From assembly GCA_034359265.1 (NCBI GenBank), contig CP136891.1, positions 8,632,501-8,696,500 on the forward strand: 64,000 nucleotides of DNA, in the 5' to 3' direction. This stretch comes from Canna indica (taxonomy: Eukaryota > Streptophyta > Magnoliopsida > Zingiberales > Cannaceae). Under the pieces are notes generated by a model. The model saw nothing but the letters and a program-made list of their open reading frames with translations. It did no database searches and was not told the origin of the DNA. A program made the position numbers and the translations under genes. Below, piece by piece: positions 44,737-56,129 of the stretch. Within the stretch, counting starts at the first letter, position 1. Each line of letters opens with the position of its first letter.

Positions 44737-46621
44737 CTAATTGCACAAAGACAAATATCACTGTAAATAAGCAGGAATAGCTCTTTCTGCCTATCAACTA
44801 CTTATAATAAGTAAGAGAGACATAAACATGAAGGAAGTTTAAAGGGAAAAAGTACTGAAAAAGAACATCTAGATAACAAAGAACCATTCACAGAAAATTA
44901 GATAATAAATTATTTGAGAATACTGAAGAATAATTCAGCAGCCAATAATAGAATGACAAAAAAAACAATATAAGATAACACAACTAGTCACAAAAAGAAG
45001 CTAGAGAGTAATGACAAACAATACTTGAAGAAAATATAATCACAAAAGGGAGTTGGACAAAATGAAACTGAAGGAGAACTAAAATAAAACCATAAGAATA
45101 TGACAAGCTTACAATAAATGACTAAGAAGAAACAATAATTACTATAGAAATACATGGAGAGCGAAGACTGAGACCAAAACCTTGCTTCTCCAATGCAATT
45201 GCAGAGGCAATCAATTACTATAGAAATACATGGAGAGCGAAGACAGAGACCAAAACCTTGCTTCTCCAATGTAATTGCAGAGGCAATCAATTATTATAGA
45301 AATAGATGGAGAGCGAAGACTGAGACCAAAACCTTGCTTCTCCAATGCACAATTGCAGAGGCAATCACTAACTCTGCACTCTAACAGGAAGGAGACAAAC
45401 ACAATAACACAAGAATTAAAGAGAAGATAAGTTCTGGAGAGAGACGCTTTCCAATTGATTCAATTAACTTCCCACTATTCTCTGTTCTATTTGACAGTTT
45501 ATAGCAGTCTTGGAATGAATCACATACAAGAGCTTCTTCACAATGCGAGTTTCAAATATACAACATGATGTGAGCTCGACCATTGATTCTTCATTAACTC
45601 CTAACAGAGACTTACAAGAGATTTAGGATAAATGGGTACAAGAAGAAACAACAAATACTCAACAGTGCAGAAAGTACAATATAAGGCCAAAATGATTAAT
45701 TTCGTTTTCAAAGATTAACAAACACATCAAGATTCTAAATATCAATGATGGATACTTTACCAGCATATTCTCCCCAAATCTTCTGAAAAGACATGACAGA
45801 AAAACTGTCAAAGAAATCTGAGATAATTTCATTTAATATCATACAGGCATAAATTGCACAACATAGTAGGATAAATAAAAACCAAATTTAAAAAACAAGT
45901 AAGGATTCAGATTAAATTCTAACCAAATATATGAACGACCAAAGACATAGGCTATAGTTGAAGAACTAAGGGGCTATGCATACATCCAAACCATTTTGAT
46001 AAGTCAGAAGTGCTTATTTGACCAGTGACTCCAAATTTAGCAACAAATAGCAGGCGACAATGGAATCACCCTCCACAATTTCCAGTACACTACGGCAGGA
46101 AACACAAGGATACCATTTAACGCAGTAGAACAGATATGTTGCTAATTTTATGAACTCCCGTGACTTCGCAGCGGAAGACGCAATTGGAGCAAAACATAGG
46201 TTAAAAGTACCGGTAAAGAAGGAAGCACCACCTAGTGGAAAGATCAAAATGACCTTGATTGAAAATAAGAATTCTCCATTCATCCTAAGTACGCCCGATC
46301 AATCCACTTTCGATTTCCATTGCAGATTTGCAGCAAAAAAAAAAGGCAAATAAATTGGAAGTATTACTTGCTACTAGTTATTTACTACCTGGATTCTAAA
46401 TGAAAAAGAAAAGACAAATTATATTCAACTAAGCGTTTAAGAAAAACAAAAGCATTATAAATGTACCAAACCCTCGAACCCTAACTTTTCAATCAACACA
46501 GGAATCTCGAGAAATAAAAAATTAACCACGGGTACTGCAAACAATCTCACATCACAAAAGGAGGACCTTCTTATAGAACTTCATTCTGATCAGCCAACTA
46601 CACCGAGAGCAAAGAGAACAC
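44737..46621 (-). other. DCC1 intron 1
   Basis: About 1.9 kb, AT-rich, with GT at 46621 and AG at 44737 on the - strand. It includes the 76-bp tandem repeat at 45137. Frames at 46014-46353 are not supported as genes. Confidence 0.7.
45137..45366. repeat. 76-bp tandem repeat, three units
   Basis: Units start at 45137, 45213 and 45289, each AATTACTATAGAAATACATG...CCTTGCTTCTCCAAT...GCAGAGGCAATC. The third is slightly diverged. It lies in DCC1 intron 1. Confidence 0.9.
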
Positions 46622-46785
46622 CTGTTTTGGAGGATATCAGGGAGGAACGCTTCGTCGGCCTCGAGGAGGAGCAGATCGTTGTGATCTCCGAAGAGCGAGT
46701 GGTAGCGAATGGAGATGGAAGAGCCCGGGGCGAGGTTAAGCACGGATTCGGCTCCGCCCCGCAGTTCCTTGTCCTCGACTTCCAT

Positions 46786-47394
46786 CTCTCTCTCTCTCTC
46801 TGCGCCCGCATTTTTTAGTTGTGTGAAGGATACGCTCTTGCACTTGGCGCCTCTGTTACGAATGAGGAAGATGATGGATTGACGGATGAGATTAGAAAGG
46901 GTGAAGCAACGGCAAGGATGGTTGCCAGCTCGGATGAGAGAATAAGTGGGGAAAAGTTGCAACAAACTGCCAGCGAGGATGACTCGACGGGTTCCATGCA
47001 ACGTCCTAAACGTGAAAGGCGAATGCCGAAAAAAACTTATGGATATAGACTTCAAGCGACTGAACATGAATAAAAAGGGGTTCATATCTATTCTCTTTCT
47101 ATTCATATTCAATCGCTGAACATATTTATTTTCTTTCTATTTATATTCAATAGCTTAAAGCTCATATCCACTCGCTTAATGCCCACGCGCTACGCCGATT
47201 TCATCATTCAATAATGACCATGTAATAAGGGTAGGATATGAATGAAGACCACATTTCTCCTCACTCTGTTTCTACTCCTTCCCATTTCCTTTCTTTGTCT
47301 CTCAAAGCTCTTCCTCCTTTCTCTCTCTCGGGTGATCGTCTCAAGTGATGATCGCCAAATCACATATCATAGATTGATCTCGTGACATTTGGTG
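46786..47394. other. DCC1 upstream region next to a retroelement remnant
   Basis: A (CT/GA) tract at 46786-46800 precedes the DCC1 start, where a 5' leader would lie. A + strand frame at 46819-47073 (84 codons, ending in basic KRERRMPKKTYGYRLQ) is not recognised. 47075-47390 may be the LTR belonging to the gag fragment that follows, ending CTCGTGACA before TTTGGTGCTTTCATTGAGAT. Confidence 0.4.
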
Positions 47395-48055
47395 CTTTCA
47401 TTGAGATCCCTGCCAACGAACGAAGCCAGAGCAACCTCGGTGGGGATTGCGACAGATTTGGAAGAAAGACACCGACGATTGCAAAAGCGCTCATGGAAAC
47501 TCGCAATCAAACGTTTGTGGAGTCCCTCAAATTCATGCATGAGTCCAGCAGCCGGCATGACCAGCTACTAGGATCGCTCCAAGCGAATCTGGAAGCGCAA
47601 CATCAAGCATTGGAGTTGCAGAGGCAATCGATGGAGAATCAACAGAAGATGCTTCAAATTGTAACCTCTCAAATTTCCTCGTTGAATTCTCAGATTGTGC
47701 AATTTAATAAACCGAAATCTGAGGCACCCGGATCTAGTGGGATGATAGCCCATTGAGGAAAATCGAACCGTGGGGAAGGAGATGAAGATGAGTTTCCGTT
47801 CTCTCCACAACCCCCACAGGTACAACTACCAATCTTCAATGGGGCAGATGCTGAGGACTGGATCGCTTCCGCCGAGGACTTCTTCGACTTCTATGCCATC
47901 GAAGATCAACACCGAGTGACGATGGCATCTTTTAGAATGGAAGGCCGGGACAGCTCGGAAGTGGTTTCGGTGGATGCAAAGAAGGAAGCAGCTTGCGGGG
48001 TGGCCACACTTGGTCGAGGCCATCGATGCCGATTTGAGCCGAGGACTTCTAAGAT
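47395..48055 (+). pseudogene. Ty3/Gypsy gag fragment
   Basis: The frame from about 47492 starts METRNQTFVESLKFMHESSS and continues through a Gln-rich coiled coil. After a stop and frame changes, 47823-47935 reads LPIFNGADAEDWIASAEDFF and QHRVTMASFRMEG, and 47960-48040 reads WFRWMQRRKQLAGWPHLVEA. This is the classic plant Gypsy gag core. It is cut at about 48050, where the DEFL copy 5 upstream flank begins. No protease or polymerase follows. Confidence 0.85.
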
Positions 48056-48306
48056 TATTTTTTTCTAACTTCCAAATGTATTTAGGATTATTTTGGGAAG
48101 GTAAATTAATAAATTACATAAATGACACTATAGTTATTTTGGAGAAATTAATAACTTCCATTTTGGAGAAATTCCAATAGTTATTTTGGGAAGGTAAATT
48201 AATAACATCCGATTTGGAGAAATTTCAATAGTTATTTTGATTTGGAGAAATTCTTGTTTAATCTTTGAGCTTTAAATCTTACCGGTTTAAGTGGATGGAA
48301 GAACAC

Positions 48307-48315
48307 TATAAAAAG
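48307..48315 (+). promoter_or_regulatory. TATA box of DEFL copy 5
   Basis: TATAAAAAG 49 bases before the ATG of copy 5. The upstream flank carries a partial internal duplication (GGAGAAATT phrases at 48140-48260). Confidence 0.6.
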
Positions 48316-48355
48316 TTATAACTCACCCAAAAAAAATCTAAAGAAAAAGACAAAG

Positions 48356-49309
48356 ATGAAGTCATTTTGTGCATTTTTAATCATTGTTCTCCTTTTCATT
48401 AACCTCAGCCAGGGTAATCTAATTTTCATTCATAATTCTTTTATCCATTGCTCTACTACTCTTATATTTGTTTTGGCTATGTCAAGAATTATGTATTCTT
48501 TTTTATTTTATTTTCTTCAATGTGATTTTCTATGTAGTTTATTCTTAAATTTAAATATTTTTATTTGTGAATATATATATTTTAAATAATGAATATTTGA
48601 TATTCTTTTGTAGAATATTATTTTAAAGAAAATGTTATATACATTTCATTTGTAATTATGTGTCATAGGTAGAGCTGGCAAAATATGGCCCGGCCCCGAT
48701 AGCTCAAAAAAATATCGGGTTCGGGCCGGTTCTTACCGTGCTCGGGCCGTTATCGGGCTAGCCTGATAAGGCCCGAAAAATTATCGGGCTGGGCTAGGCA
48801 GTGTAGGCCCGGCCCGGCCCGATAGCTCGATAAGGATTTAAGCATTATCGAAAATATCGGGCTATCGGGCCCGAATCGGCCCGATAGCCTGATATGGTCC
48901 CGACAGCCCGATACGGGTCCGATAACCCGATTATATTGGCACGATTTCAGCCCGATAGCACGATTTTGGCCCGATAAACTGTTTTGGGTTCGATAACTCC
49001 ATTTTCATCTTTGTGTTATCAGACTAACGGGTTGTGTCGTGCTGGCCCGTTAATTTTTCGTGCCGAGCCGGGCCATGCACAAAAAATTTTCGGGCCGGGC
49101 CAGGTCGGCCCGATAACATCGGCCCAGCCCGAATTGCCACCCCTAGTCATAGGTTATCCGAGGAATAAGACATGAAGAGTTCAAAATGTGTGGAGGGGAG
49201 GATGCGATGGTAACCGTTGCAATACCTTTTGCTCACGTTATGATCATGGAGTCGGTTATTGCAACAGCAACATTCAATGCACTTGCTACTATTATTGTGG
49301 ATCGGTAAT
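48356..49309 (+). pseudogene. Defensin-like peptide copy 5, pseudogene with a MITE in the intron
   Basis: Exon 1 (48356-48413) is intact and encodes MKSFCAFLIIVLLFINLSQ with a GTAATC donor. The intron carries a 476-bp MITE at its very 3' end; the target duplication GTCATAGG includes the splice acceptor, so an intact TCATAG survives on both sides. Exon 2 (from 49153) has the first conserved cysteine codon TGC changed to TGA (49173-49175), and its end has lost two bases (GGATCGGTAATT instead of GGACCTCCGTAATT), which shifts the stop. The other seven cysteines are still encoded. The stop comes eight codons into exon 2, so no defensin domain can be made. It is closest in flank structure to copy 3. 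Confidence 0.9.
48670..49145. mobile_element. hAT-like MITE in the DEFL copy 5 intron
   Basis: The termini are TAGAGCTGGCAAAATATGGC and ATTGCCACCCCTA, with perfect 8-bp target duplications GTCATAGG at 48662-48669 and 49146-49153. The interior is rich in GGCCCGATA/TATCGGGC repeats. There is no coding sequence; the frame at 48984-49175 is an artefact. Confidence 0.9.
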
Positions 49310-50047
49310 TAATTATTTGTTTAATTAATTAAGCACGTATAACTTCGTGTGCTTATTTGAGTTATTGGAGTTGTAATAATCTCTTGTACCAACTATTTCT
49401 AGTTGCATTTGAAGAAATAAATGACATGCAATTCTACTTCTTTTATGCATATATATGCACCTAGTGGTTGGATTTGGTTTGTCAAATCTTTTATTGGGTT
49501 TGGTAGGCTTATTGTCGTGTTCAACAATCCGGCAAAGAGAAATTTATGAGCTATTTAATTAGTGAAAATTATTTTATATTAGTCATTTTTTTAGTAAAAA
49601 TAAATACTATGGTGATTATTTTGTTTTGGGAAATGTAAAAGGTCACATGGATTTTTAAAATAATAAATAATAAATTTATCCTAATTAATAAATCTATTTC
49701 ATCTTTTTATTTACATCTCATCTATTACAAATTTCTAAATTCATATTAATTATATTTAATGTTAGATATCTTTTAGCGTAACCATTAAGTAGCTATTTAG
49801 TCAATATCAATAATATATTTTTCAATTATTAAGGTTTGTCACGTGAACAAATATCAGTATATATTAATATTAAAAAAAAACTAAAATCTCTTCCCCCTTC
49901 TAATATCAGTTATCATATACTAAAGTTTATTTTTAATTTTTTTTATTTAGTATATGTTAGCATGTTGACGTGACTAACCTTAATTAATTTCTTTTATGCT
50001 GGTTAGGCTGCTATGTCAGCAAATAACAATTTTTTGACAGCAGGATA
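49310..50047 (+). other. DEFL copy 5 3' flank
   Basis: Aligns with 20620-21257 after copy 3. No gene. Confidence 0.7.
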
Positions 50048-50491
50048 TAGGGATGTCCACATTTCGCCATTTCGGTTTACATTGAACCAAACTGAATTAT
50101 TCGGTTCTGTTCGGTTTGGACAGTGTCGGGTTCGGTTCTTGACCCGAACCGAACCTGAACATTGGTATTCGGTTCCCGAAGTTCAAAAACCGACTCGAAC
50201 CGAAAACCGAACTAATTTTAAAAAATAAATGTTTTAATTTTTAACTTAATAGTTAATACACCCGAACCCGATATTTCACTCGGACCCGGTTCATTTTTTC
50301 ATGTATCTTCATGTAAATGGAATTTCGGTTTTTTCGGGTAGGGAACCGAACCAAACCGAATTATTTCGGTTCGGATTTATTCGATTTTTGGGTAATTTGG
50401 TTCAGGTTCGGGTTGGGTTTTCAAAGAAAAAAAATTGGTTTTGAGTAATTCAGTTCAGTTCGATTTGGGTTGAACCGAAAGGATAGACCTA
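50048..50491. mobile_element. hAT-like MITE, second copy
   Basis: Paralogue of 21258-21704 at the equivalent place, with flanks GCAGGATA and GTAGGATA. The insertion was therefore made before the segmental duplication. Confidence 0.8.
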
Positions 50492-50536
50492 GTAGGATAT
50501 AATTGAAATGAATTCAAAAGTTTAAAATAAATATTA

Positions 50537-52118
50537 GGGAAAATCATAATTTTGGTCCCCATAGTTTCCTCCAATTTTAGTTTTAGTCTCTATAGTTTCA
50601 AAATTTTGGTTTTAGTCTCCACACTTACTTCCGTTTAGGATTTGGTCCCTACCGTCAAATTAGGTTTAAACGGTGCTAACGTGGATAATATGTGCTGACT
50701 GGACAATGCTGACGTGTAGCTTGCAGGGATCAACTTTGTAAACTCTAGGGACTAAAATCAAAATTTTATAAACTATGAGGACTAAAACAAAAATTTAATT
50801 AATTTTTTTCCAAATAAATATAAAAAATTACATGATATTTTTTTAATTTATTTATAAATAACTATAATATTTAAAAATATTAAAATTTAGCAAATTTTTT
50901 ACCGATTAAGGTGATTTATTTTGGATTTTATTTTGAAAAGAGCGATAGCATGTTTATATATTTAGTAGGGGTGAGCACGGGTCGGGATGTCCCGGCCGTC
51001 CCGGTCCGATCGGACCCGAAAAGTCGTGACAAATCCCGTCCCGGTTCAAAATTGGGACGAGATCGAGACAAATATGTCCGTCCCGATTAAAAATCAGGAC
51101 GGGATCGGGACGATACCAAAAAAAAAATGGGATTGTCCCGTCCCAGCTCGGTTTATAATATAAGTAATATTAAATATATAATATTATTTTTTTAGAAAAA
51201 AATATTAATTATTTTAACGGAGATATTATTTTTATTTTATAAAAAAACCAATATTAATAAATTTGGGATGTCCCGGTCCGGTGCCGAATTTTTCGAAGCG
51301 GAACAAAATTGGGATGCTTCGTATTCGGGACGAAATCCCGGCCCGTTCCAGTCCCGAATACGAAGCATCCCGATTTTGTCCAGCTCCGAAAAATTCGGGA
51401 CTGGACCGAGACCGGACCGAGACGTCCCGAATTTATTAACATTGATTTTTTATAAAATAAAAATAATATCTCTGTTAAAATAATTATTTTTTTAAAAAAA
51501 TAATATTATATATTTAATATTATTTATATTATAAGTCGGGCTGGGACATGGAGAATCCCAATTTTTTTTTTATCATCCCGATCTCGTCCTGGTTTTTAAT
51601 TAATCGGGACTGACATATTTGTCCCGGTCTCATCTCAATTTTGAACCGGGACGAGATTTCTCCCAACTTTTCGGGTCGGGCCGGACCAGGACGACCGGGA
51701 CATCCCGACATGTGCTCACCCTTACTAAATATATAAACATGTCATTGTTCTTTTCAAAATAAAATCCAAAATAAATTACCTTAATCGGTAAAACATTTGC
51801 TTAATTTTAATATTTTTAAATATTATAGTTATTTATAAATAAATTAAAAAATATATCATGTAATTTTTTTATATTTATTAGGAAAAATAATTAATTAAAT
51901 TTTGGTTTTAGTCCCTATAGTTTATAAAATTTTGATTTTAGTCTCCATAGTTTATAAAATTTTGATTTTAGTCCCTATAGTTTACAAAGTTTATCCCTGC
52001 ATGCTCCACGTCAGCATTGTCCAGTATAAAGTGTGAGGACTAAAACTAAAATTTTAAAACTATAGGGACTAAAATCAAAATTGGAGAAAACTGTGGTGAT
52101 CAAAACTATGATTTTCCC
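50537..52118. mobile_element. Almost perfectly palindromic Mutator-type element (1.6 kb)
   Basis: Perfect 9-bp target duplications TAAATATTA at 50528-50536 and 52119-52127. The ends are GGGAAAATCATAATTTTGGT and its mirror ATGATTTTCCC. The two halves are inverted copies of each other almost to the centre near 51340, including a GC-rich block with hAT-like tips (TAGGGGTGAGCACGGG at 50966, TGTGCTCACCCTTA ending at 51724). The empty paralogous site is 21741-21749. No transposase; frames at 51254-51483 are artefacts. Confidence 0.9.
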
Positions 52119-53285
52119 TAAATATTAATATTCAAAAATCAATCTAGTAAATACATATTCCTTCTTTCAAAGCATCTATATTAAATATTGCATGTCATCG
52201 AAGAGAGGTATCATTGAATCATGGAATAATTAGAGTAGATTTTGGTATTAAATGTGAAATTACAAAATAGAAAATTTTGATAATTACTGAAAATGCCAAT
52301 AGGCATTATTAAAGTGTCTATATTAATATTAGAATTTATTAAATATTAATACATTCAAAAATCAATCCAGTAAATATATATTCCTTTTCCCAAAGCATCA
52401 ATATTAAATATTATATGTCATCGAAGAGAGGTGTCATTATATAACAAAGAAAGTGAATAATTAGAGAAGATTTCGCTATTAAATGTGCAGTTAAAAAATA
52501 GAGAAAAATTGATAATTACCGAAACTACCAATAGGCATTATTAAAGAGTCTATATTGATATTAGAAATTATTAAATATTAATATTCAAAAATCAATCCAG
52601 CAAATATATATTCTTTTTCCCAAAATATCTATATGAGAAAGATGTCATTAAATCACGGAGAAAGCGAATAATTAGAGTAGATTTTTGTATTAAATGTGCA
52701 ATTAGAAAATAGAAAATTTTGATAATTACCGAAAATGCCAATAGGCATTATTAAAGCATCTATATTAATATTAGAAATTATTAAATATTAATATTAAAAA
52801 ATCAATCCAGTAAATACACATTCCTTTTCCAAAAGAATCTATATTAAATATTGTATGTCATCGAAAAGAGGTGTCAGGTGTCATTAAATCATGGAGAAAG
52901 TGAATAATTAGAGTAGATTTTTGTATTAAATGTGCAATTAGAAAATAAATTTTTTTGATAATTACCGAAAATGCCAATAGGCATTATCAAAGCGTCTATA
53001 TTAATATTAGAAATTATTAAATATTAATATTCAAAAATCAATCCGTAAATACATATTCCTTTTCCTAAGTATCTATATTAAATATTGCATGTCATCAAAG
53101 AGATGCGTCATTAAATAATGGAGAAAGTGAATAATTAGAGTAGATTTCAGTATTAAATGTGCAATTAGAAAATAGACAAATTTGATAATTACCGAAAATG
53201 TCAATAGGAATTATTAAAGCGTCTACATTAATATTCAAAAATCAATCCAGTAAATACATATTCTTTTTCCTAAGTATCTATATAT
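52119..53285. repeat. 228-bp satellite array, short paralogue (about six units)
   Basis: Same unit as 21741-25595 but only about six copies, more diverged from one another, with one short unit near 52600. Confidence 0.9.
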
Positions 53286-53289
53286 GAAA

Positions 53290-53371
53290 GTAAAGTTCCC
53301 CTCCCCTTATTAGTATATTGTTGAATATTTTAATATAAGACCCACGCATTGTGCCCATGTCTTATATTAGT
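53290..53371 (+). mobile_element. Helitron-like 3' terminus, second copy
   Basis: Paralogue of 25600-25684 with the stem weakened (GCATTGTGC) and terminal TTAGT. Confidence 0.45.
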
Positions 53372-56120
53372 GATGAAAGTAAAGTGGGCATTTCGGGAAA
53401 TGCAACAAGTACATCACAACACAACGCATACAAATATGTATAATATAACAACATATGTTAATAACATGTAGTAAAGAGTATGTCTAGGGCATACCTCAAT
53501 CTCCGCATCCACCAATTATAAATCACAACCAATGCAAGCCATGTATGTATGCTTAACACAAAATCACAGTGTATACCAGTAGCATTTCATGTCCAAAAGC
53601 ATAACAAAAAGTGAACACAAAGCATACACAAGCTGCCCTAAAAATAAGGTATCGAATCCTAGCGATCCTACACAAGTAATCTCGTCCTTAAGGACCCTAT
53701 CCGAGTACCTTAGATTCGGCCTACCTCCCCCCCCCCCCGCCCTTCCGAAGTTTAGTTTAGGGTTCTAGGGTTTCTAGTGTCCCTAAGGTCCTAAATCCCT
53801 AGGTGTAGTTGCCTACAACTTGTAAATCATTAGGACTAATTTATTCATGCCCTAAAGTTTAATTCCTAGATGCAAAAACTGTTAGGAATCATAAAAACTT
53901 GAATCTTTGGGTGGCCACCCACCCTAGGGTCCCAAAATCCTTAAGGGAAGGTGGCGGCACACCTAGTTCATCCCCAAAATTCCATCATTCTTCAAGACTC
54001 CAAACAAGAGCCAATATCCCTCAACAACCCCCAGGAAATCCACAAAAAATTATCAAGAAACCATCAAGAATTGAGCCAAGATGGGGGGCGGCACAGCATG
54101 GGTTGGGCGGCCAAGAACACCCCCAAAATCCGATCCGATGAAAACACGACGTTGATTACAAAACCCTCGACATAAATCTTCAAAACGATACGAAGAAAAC
54201 GAGCAAAAAATTCACAAATCCCCATGACATAGGGGCAACATGAATATGAGGAAAACAGAGAAAAAGATGACAAATCCACTCACCTTTTTTGGGGAAAACG
54301 AGAGGGAAGAAGACTGTAGAGATCCTCCTTCGATCGGCGTCGCCGAACTCGCGAATTTCGGCCTCGAATCGTCTTCTCCTCCACACCAAAGGGGCAGCAC
54401 ATCTCCTCTCTCTCCTCCTAGGGTGGCATGCAGCTAAACTTGTAGTCGTGCACCACTTGTTCTTTTTATGGATCCTGTTTGGGTCCAAATGACCAAAATG
54501 CCCCCAATTTAATTATCTAACTTAAATAGCCCAAATCTAACCCCTTCTAACTCCGATTCGAGTTCCGATTGAACCATTAAATTCGTCTCAAGACCCTCTA
54601 TTATCCTAGCATGCTAAATCAAATAGAATTTTCCTAATTTTTTTCTCGTTAAAAAGCTTACCCGGGTCTTGTCACACCTCAAAATTCGAGCATGACCGGC
54701 CAAAGTATTATACATACTCTGAAGCCTAACTCAACCAAAACCTAAAAGACAAATCTTGGACAGCTCATAGGACTCAAAATAATGCGAAAAACATGAACGG
54801 GTGAAGTATAAAAATAAATCAATTTGAATATTAAATATTAACAAAAAATTTGAATCAATTTGAATATTAAATATTAACAAAAAATTTCAAGTCCTTTGAA
54901 GAATCATTAACATGAATATTAATTTTCAATATCAAATGCGGAAATATTACAAAACCCAACCAACTCGACTCAAGAAAATTTATAAAGGACTCCCAACTAG
55001 GGTAAACACCCCCATGACCACGACGTGTCACGAGATGTGTTGTTCCTGCCGCCACCAACTGCACTACTCTGATCCAGTATCTAATCTCGCTCAGGAGCTG
55101 AAAACAACAACGATATAAACCATAAGTCTGCCAGGACTTAGTGAGCAATTAGCCCTCAATCCACCATGTACAATAACACCAAACAATAATGCATGATTTT
55201 TCGAAGATAACTATACATAAGCAACAGGTAAATGATTTATAGACTAGTATATTAACATGTGCAGAAATAATTATGCATACTCACCAATCATAGGGAATAT
55301 AACATTCATCAAGTGTAACCATCCAAAAATGTAAATGATAACCAAAATGCACATATCCAATACCTTAATGAAATATAAACATCTTATAATTAACCAATCA
55401 TCCAATCAAACCACCCAGGTCGGTTGTTAGTGTGGCGATGCTGACGAGCTTCCCGGTCCAGGGACCCGTCAGTCCAATAATCCAGGGACCTGTCGGTCCT
55501 ATGAGTCGGGCACTAATTACCTCTGTCTCAGTGTACTTCCCGCTCGCCACCCGAGTCGATCATCAGTGTGGCGGCTGATGAGCTTCCCAGTCCACAACTA
55601 CAAGCACATCAAATCAACCATATTGTAAGCAGTAATTAACCCGACAGTGAACAAAACATTTCAAGAAGACAAAGTGCATATCCTGGGGCCCCAGAGGCCC
55701 CTAAGGTCCACATGATACACATATACCGCCCCCATAGCTATACATTGGCCCGTGCCACAATACATGACATCATAATCCACTCAATTATAAAGCAATTCAA
55801 TATATCATATAACAAGGAGATGAATATCAATAACTACTGAAAATGAATGTCATGGGCACTTCATGATATCACTCGCTCGTCACCCCAATCCTCTCTTCAC
55901 AAGGCCGGCCGTATGGCCTTAGAAACTTCCTCAAGAACCCGACTCTTACTAAGTTTTCCTCCCCTATATTGCTTACCATTTGCTTCCGCACATAATTAAC
56001 TCATATTGTGTTTTGCCTAAGAGAATGATTAAAATTGATAAATCGAAATTAGGCGAAAAGATTAGTTAGCATACTATTCACCCCCTCCCCCCTCTAGTGT
56101 AGGTCATTTCACCAATAGTG
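53372..56120. repeat. Duplicated retroelement-like block without the solo LTR
   Basis: Collinear with 25685-26820 plus 29616-31250. Differences include a shortened stretch around a poly-C run at 53727-53738 and a local duplication of about 40 bases at 54815-54890. No gene is supported; frames at 53899-54492 and 54867-55148 are equivalents of non-coding frames in the other copy. Confidence 0.6.
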
Positions 56121-56129
56121 GAACCGTGG

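Larger units (their letters stand above)
43639..46785 (-). pseudogene. DCC1: Sister chromatid cohesion protein DCC1, probably disrupted
   Basis: DCC1 is part of the alternative CTF18 clamp-loader complex that supports sister chromatid cohesion in the nucleus. Exon 1 (46785-46622) starts MEVEDKELRGGAESVLNLAP and ends DILQN. Exon 2 (44736-44082) runs VTIRGQTNEEAVLCTPSATY to WSLDEKKVC. Exon 3 (44075-43844) runs MKLDMFLQKWKHSVP to KWEWKDLEPYI. Exon 4 (43741-43639) runs DLRVPGLSLEGLLIKYTRRT to IFSAR-stop. The splice sites of exons 1, 3 and 4 are canonical and in phase. Between exon 2 and exon 3 the expected stretch after KKVC (about a dozen residues) plus an intron is gone: GTCTGT is followed at once by TTGCAG and exon 3, in a different frame, which gives an early stop. 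The loss of function is an inference; another splice form cannot be excluded. Confidence 0.85.

Noticed and set aside
46819..47073. 84-codon + strand frame upstream of DCC1 ending in a basic region
   Set aside because: No family recognised. It lies next to retroelement sequence and could be its coding tail, so it is not listed as a gene.
51254..51711. Frames in the centre of the 1.6-kb palindrome
   Set aside because: They arise from the inverted GC-rich block and appear mirrored on both strands.
50966..51724. Central block of the palindrome as a separate nested hAT insertion
   Set aside because: Its tips look hAT-like, but the flanks are inverted and not direct 8-bp repeats, so an independent insertion is not supported.
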